Assembly: GCA_900556515.1 (NCBI GenBank)
Contig: USPH01000048.1
Location: 1-8,258 of the forward strand
Direction: 5' to 3'
Source: an uncultured Collinsella sp.
GTDB lineage: Bacteria; Actinomycetota; Coriobacteriia; Coriobacteriales; Coriobacteriaceae
DNA: 8,258 nt
How positions within the stretch are numbered: position 1 is the stretch's first letter; each line of letters opens with the position of its first letter. The notes under the pieces were generated by a model. It searched no databases and was not told the DNA's origin. It saw only the letters and a list, made by a program, of their open reading frames with translations. The position numbers and the translations under genes were made by a program. This document shows positions 5,173 through 8,258 of this stretch, piece after piece.

Positions 5173-5904
5173 ATGGCAGACATGATCGAGATCAAGCATC
5201 TCAACAAGTACTTTGGCGACCTGCATGTGCTCAAAGATATCAATCTCACCGTCAAGCGCGGCGAGAAGCTCGTAATGATCGGGCCTTCCGGTTCGGGTAA
5301 GTCGACGCTCATCCGTTGCGTCGATTATCTGGAGGAGCCCACTTCGGGCGAGGTCATCATCGACGGTACGCCGCTCACAAAAAAGAATCACCTGGAGATG
5401 GCTCGCAAGTACAGCTCCATGGTGTTTCAGCAGTTCAACCTGTATCCCAACATGACGGTGCTGGGCAACCTGACGCTCGCGCCCATCAAGCTGCAAAAGA
5501 AGAGCAAGGAGGAGGCGACCGAGATCGCCATCGCCGCGCTCAAGCGCGTCGGCATGGCGCATAAGGCCGGCGAGTATCCGCAGAACCTCTCGGGCGGTCA
5601 GCAGCAGCGCATCGCCATCGCCCGTGCCCTGTGCACCAAGCAGCCCATCATCCTGTTTGACGAGCCGACCTCGGCGCTCGACCCCGAGATGGTCCAGGAG
5701 GTTTTGGACGTTATGATTGAGCTCGCGCAGGAGGACATCACCATGATCTGCGTGACGCACGAGATGGGCTTTGCGCGCCAGGTGGCCGACCGCGTCATCT
5801 TTATGGAGGACGGCCGCATTCTGGAGGAGGGCACGCCCGAGCACTTCTTCGATAACCCCGAGAACCCGCGCTGCCGCGAGTTCCTGTCCAAGATTCTGCA
5901 CTAG
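5173..5904 (+). CDS. glnQ: Polar amino-acid ABC transporter, ATP-binding subunit
   Basis: ATPase that powers uptake by the two permeases encoded downstream; acts on the cytoplasmic face of the membrane as a dimer. The 243-residue length is typical of GlnQ/HisP-type proteins. Motifs: Walker [10 protein letters not shown] (37-45), Q-loop Q86 in [17 protein letters not shown], signature LSGGQQQR (139-146), Walker B IILFDE (159-164), D-loop SALD (167-170) and switch H196 in [22 protein letters not shown] and the [14 protein letters not shown] tail are characteristic of the amino-acid subfamily. The ATG at 5173 has GAAGGGA at 5161-5167. First gene of a four-gene operon, ordered ATPase, binding protein, permease, permease, as in glnQHMP of Bacillus and gluABCD of Corynebacterium. 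The symbol denotes the family; substrate is not proven. Confidence 0.94.
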   Translation: MADMIEIKHLNKYFGDLHVLKDINLTVKRGEKLVMIGPSGSGKSTLIRCVDYLEEPTSGEVIIDGTPLTKKNHLEMARKYSSMVFQQFNLYPNMTVLGNLTLAPIKLQKKSKEEATEIAIAALKRVGMAHKAGEYPQNLSGGQQQRIAIARALCTKQPIILFDEPTSALDPEMVQEVLDVMIELAQEDITMICVTHEMGFARQVADRVIFMEDGRILEEGTPEHFFDNPENPRCREFLSKILH

Positions 5905-5913
5905 GCGCGGGTG

Positions 5914-6789
5914 ATGGACATGACGGATATGACGAGGGCGGCTGTTTCGCGCCGTCACTTTCTGCAGCTGGCGGGCACCGGCATGTTCGCATTGGCGGGC
6001 ACCGCGCTCACCGGTTGCGGCAGCTCCACCAGCGGCGAGGGCTCCGATAAGGGTTCCAAGCTCGCGGCCATCAAGTCGCGTGGACACCTGAACGCCGGCG
6101 TCAAGAAGGACGTTCCCGGCTACGGCTATTACGACACCGCCAAGGGCCGCTTTGAGGGCATGGAGGTCGACCTGTGCTACCAGATTGCCGCTGCCGTCTT
6201 TGGCGTGAGTTACAAGGAGGCTCGCGCCCAGGAGCTTGTCGAGTTTACCGACGTAACGCCCAAGACGCGTGGCCCGCTCATCGATAACGGTCAGCTCGAC
6301 GTGGTCGCGGCGACCTACACCATCACCGACGAGCGCAAGAAGAGCTGGGATTTCTCGACGCCGTACCGCACCGACTACGTGGGCCTCATGGTCAAGAAGC
6401 GCTCGGGCTTTACCTCGATCGAGGATCTGGACGGCAAGGTTATCGGCGTGAGCCAGGGTGCCACCACACAGGGCCTGATCGAGCAGATGATCAAGGACAA
6501 CGGTTTTCACTGCGAGCCTGAGTTTAGGGCCTTTAGCGGCTATCCCATCATCAAGAGTTCGCTCGACGCCGGCAATATCGACGTCTTTGCCATGGACCGC
6601 TCCACGCTGGCCGGTTACATGAACGAGACCGTCGAGCTGCTGCAACCCGAGGTCAAGTTTGGCGAGCAGGGCTACGGCGTGGCGACCAAGAAGGGTTGCG
6701 ACCTTTCGGCCGTGGTCGATCAGGTGATTTGCGATCGCCTGGCCGACGGCTGGCTCGATCAAGAGGTCAAGACCTGGGGTCTTGTGTAA
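5914..6789 (+). CDS. Amino-acid ABC transporter substrate-binding lipoprotein with Tat-type signal
   Basis: Captures the amino acid outside the membrane and delivers it to the permeases. From the ATG at 5914 the protein has 291 residues. The signal has a twin-arginine motif SRRHFLQLAG (12-21), a hydrophobic core and the lipobox LTGC with C35, so it is predicted to be Tat-exported and lipid-anchored. The SBP_bac_3 domain follows. Stretches such as EGMEVDLCYQIAAAVFG, KTRGPLIDNGQLDVV, FSTPYRTDYVGLMV and GVSQGATT resemble PEB1-type aspartate/glutamate-binding proteins, so an acidic amino acid is the best guess, with glutamine possible. The start is uncertain: GTG 5911 and ATGs at 5920 and 5929 are all in frame and none has a good binding site. 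The ATPase stop is 9 nt upstream, so coupling is likely. Confidence 0.91.
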   Translation: MDMTDMTRAAVSRRHFLQLAGTGMFALAGTALTGCGSSTSGEGSDKGSKLAAIKSRGHLNAGVKKDVPGYGYYDTAKGRFEGMEVDLCYQIAAAVFGVSYKEARAQELVEFTDVTPKTRGPLIDNGQLDVVAATYTITDERKKSWDFSTPYRTDYVGLMVKKRSGFTSIEDLDGKVIGVSQGATTQGLIEQMIKDNGFHCEPEFRAFSGYPIIKSSLDAGNIDVFAMDRSTLAGYMNETVELLQPEVKFGEQGYGVATKKGCDLSAVVDQVICDRLADGWLDQEVKTWGLV

Positions 6790-6813
6790 GCGTTCGTCCA
6801 AGGAAGGAATCAA

Positions 6814-7560
6814 ATGCTCGAAGGATTGTTTGACGCCGACCGCTGGTCGACGACATTCCAAAACATGGGGCCCTTCTGGGAGGGCTTTGGCGTGACGCTG
6901 CAGGTGGTTGTCGCCGGACTGCTGCTGTCGCTGGTGCTGGGCACGCTGCTGGGCGTGTTCTCGACCACCCGTTCGCGCGTGCTGCGCGCCATCAGTCGCG
7001 TGTACGTGGAGTTTTACCAGAACACCCCACTGCCTGTGCAGGCGCTTTTTATGTACATGGCCGGCCCGCAGTTTTTGCAGGCCATAACCGGTGCCGACCA
7101 GCCGGTGCGTATCGCGCCGTTCGTGCTGGGCTTTCTGGGCGTGGGCCTGTATCACGCGGCCTACATCTCGGAGGTCATCCGCACCGGCATCGAGGCCGTT
7201 CCGCGCGGTCAGATGGAAGCGGCTCAGAGCCAGGGCTTCACGCGCGCGCAGGCCTACTGGTACATCGTGCTGCCCCAGACGTTCAAGATCATCCTGCCGC
7301 CGCTGTGCAACCAGGCGCTCAACCTGGTCAAGAACACGTCGGTGCTGGCGCTCGTCGCCGGCGGCGACCTTATGTATCGCTCCGACAACTTCGTAAGCCT
7401 GTATGGCTACCTGCAGGGATACATCGTTTGCTGCCTTATGTACTTCATCATCTGCTTTCCGCTCGCCATGCTGGTGCAGTGGCTCGAGCGCCGCTCCAAG
7501 GAGCGCCCGCGCGGTGTGAGCCTGGCCGAGCTGGGGCTCGACAACGTAGAGGAGGCCTAG
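6814..7560 (+). CDS. Amino-acid ABC transporter permease (first of two)
   Basis: Membrane subunit forming half of the transport channel. The 248-residue protein has a hydrophobic segment at about 25-49, the FYQNTPLPVQ block (67-76, equivalent to the family's RGTPxxxQ), further segments near 100-117 and 176-184, and a final one at about 202-222. The ATPase-coupling EAA loop is clear: EAVPRGQMEAAQSQGFTRAQ (127-146), then YIVLPQTFK. It is about 35 residues longer than the second permease, partly from a charged C-terminal tail (223-248) and an insert near 84-100. AAGGAAGG (6800-6807) lies 6 nt before the ATG. Its end holds the ribosome binding site of the next gene. Confidence 0.93.
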   Translation: MLEGLFDADRWSTTFQNMGPFWEGFGVTLQVVVAGLLLSLVLGTLLGVFSTTRSRVLRAISRVYVEFYQNTPLPVQALFMYMAGPQFLQAITGADQPVRIAPFVLGFLGVGLYHAAYISEVIRTGIEAVPRGQMEAAQSQGFTRAQAYWYIVLPQTFKIILPPLCNQALNLVKNTSVLALVAGGDLMYRSDNFVSLYGYLQGYIVCCLMYFIICFPLAMLVQWLERRSKERPRGVSLAELGLDNVEEA

Positions 7561-7563
7561 CGC

Positions 7564-8202
7564 ATGGAAATCTTCAACGCGACCAACCTGCTCTACATTT
7601 GGGGCGGCTTTGTTAAGACCATCGAGATCTCGGCGCTGTCGATCTTTTTCTCGCTCATCTTTGGCACGCTGCTGGCGCTCGTCAAGAGCTATGCGCCCCG
7701 CCCGTTCCGCATTTTGGTGAGTGCCTATATCGAGCTGTTCCGCTGCACGCCGAACCTGCTGTGGATCCTGTTTATCTACTTTACGGTGCAGGGTCTGGAC
7801 ATTGTGATTTCGACCATCGCCTTTACACTGTTCACCAGCGCCGTTATGGCCGAGATTGTGCGCGGCGGCCTCAACTCGATTCCACGCGGCCAGTTTGAGG
7901 CGGCGCAGAGTCAGGGCTTCGGCTTCTTTGCCACCATGCGCTATATCATCCTGCCGCAGACGTTTAAGACGATCATTCCGGCCCTGTTTAGCCAGTGCAC
8001 GACCGTCATCAAGGACAGCTCGTATCTTTCGGGCATTAACGTGGCCGAGCTCATGTACACGGCAAACGTCGTGATGGCCCACGCAATCGACCTGTCGCAG
8101 GTGCTTATGCTCTACGGCCTGGTGTTTGCGATGTACTTTGTGCTCAACTTTGGTATCTCGCTGCTGGTGAGGGCATATCAGCGCCGTATTGTGGCGGCAT
8201 AA
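7564..8202 (+). CDS. Amino-acid ABC transporter permease (second of two)
   Basis: Partner membrane subunit; with the first permease it should form a heterodimeric channel of the HisMQ/GlnP type. The 212-residue protein has hydrophobic segments at about 22-40, 66-92 and 180-202, the FRCTPNLLW block (59-67) and the EAA loop SIPRGQFEAAQSQGF (105-119) followed by YIILPQTFK (127-135). The loop shares PRGQxEAAQSQGF and the LPQTFK end with the first permease, which suggests an old duplication. The ATG follows the previous stop by 3 nt, with AGAGGAGG (7548-7555) inside the upstream gene, so translation is coupled. TAA at 8200-8202 ends the gene 24 bases before adapter sequence starts, so the gene is complete. 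Confidence 0.93.
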   Translation: MEIFNATNLLYIWGGFVKTIEISALSIFFSLIFGTLLALVKSYAPRPFRILVSAYIELFRCTPNLLWILFIYFTVQGLDIVISTIAFTLFTSAVMAEIVRGGLNSIPRGQFEAAQSQGFGFFATMRYIILPQTFKTIIPALFSQCTTVIKDSSYLSGINVAELMYTANVVMAHAIDLSQVLMLYGLVFAMYFVLNFGISLLVRAYQRRIVAA

Positions 8203-8207
8203 TGTGA

Positions 8208-8226
8208 CAAAGGGACAGTCCCTTTG
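8208..8226. repeat. GGGAC palindrome at the genomic edge, possibly truncated
   Basis: CAAAGGGAC (8208-8216) and GTCCCTTTG (8218-8226) form a perfect 9-bp palindrome around one A. It lies 5 nt after the last stop codon and has the GGGACA motif seen in the other intergenic elements. Adapter sequence begins at the next base, so the full size of the element is unknown. It could also be part of a terminator. Confidence 0.55.
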
Positions 8227-8258
8227 CTGTCTCTTATACACATCTGACGTTGCCGACG
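8227..8258. other. Nextera (Tn5 mosaic end) sequencing adapter, not genomic
   Basis: CTGTCTCTTATACACATCT (8227-8245) is exactly the 19-bp Tn5 mosaic end as it appears at the 3' end of read-through Nextera reads. The next 13 bases, GACGTTGCCGACG, match the Nextera adapter GACGCTGCCGACG with one difference at 8250. This is library sequence left in the assembly and should be trimmed. Confidence 0.97.

Noticed and set aside
5089..8241. 1050-codon open frame on the minus strand opposite the whole transporter operon
   Set aside because: It mirrors four well-supported genes in a GC-rich genome with strong codon bias, is rich in Arg, His, Gln and Leu without any domain, and its first codons come from adapter sequence.
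8227..8245. Natural Tn5-like transposon end
   Set aside because: The mosaic end is a laboratory-optimised sequence, and the bases after it match the sequencing adapter rather than an IS50 element.
1..8258. tRNA, rRNA or other known structured RNA genes
   Set aside because: No tRNA-like cloverleaf with T-loop consensus and no rRNA signature was seen in the gaps, which are all shorter than 300 bases.

Overview
The window is a high-GC stretch in which all nine credible genes lie on the + strand. Codon use is strongly G/C-ending. The gene content (an Fe-S type purF, purM-purN, a parvulin foldase, yqeY and an acidic-amino-acid type ABC transporter) and the style of the intergenic sequence suggest a gut Coriobacteriia genome, most likely a Collinsella relative. 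That placement is from memory of such genomes and is not proven here.

Layout. (1) Positions 1-2368 hold the end of a purine operon: the last ~137 codons of purF, then purM and purN, which overlap by 11 nt. A hairpin terminator follows purN. The purF-purM gap of 157 nt holds three predicted hairpins. (2) Positions 2520-2984 encode a stand-alone galactitol/fructose-type PTS EIIA protein with no IIB or IIC partner in view. (3) Positions 3207-4925 hold a membrane-anchored SurA/PrsA-like parvulin foldase and yqeY, closed by a strong rho-independent terminator. (4) Positions 5173-8202 are a complete polar amino-acid ABC transporter operon: ATPase, Tat-type lipoprotein binding protein, and two permeases. 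A TACAAT -10 box and a 20-bp dyad that could be an operator precede it.

The most unusual part is in the gaps. Several intergenic regions carry palindromic elements built around a shared GGGGAC core (followed by AGGTT, GTTC or GGGCTTA). The inverted-repeat arms beside the core differ from copy to copy. One copy (5001-5065) is a near-perfect 29-bp stem; another (2996-3140) is a nest of mutually exclusive stems plus a direct repeat. They look like a REP- or MITE-like dispersed family, and no transposase gene is in the window.

The last 32 bases (8227-8258) are not genomic. They match the Tn5 mosaic end plus Nextera adapter with one mismatch, so the true sequence ends near 8226, inside another GGGAC palindrome. 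A 1050-codon antisense frame that begins in this adapter is an artefact.
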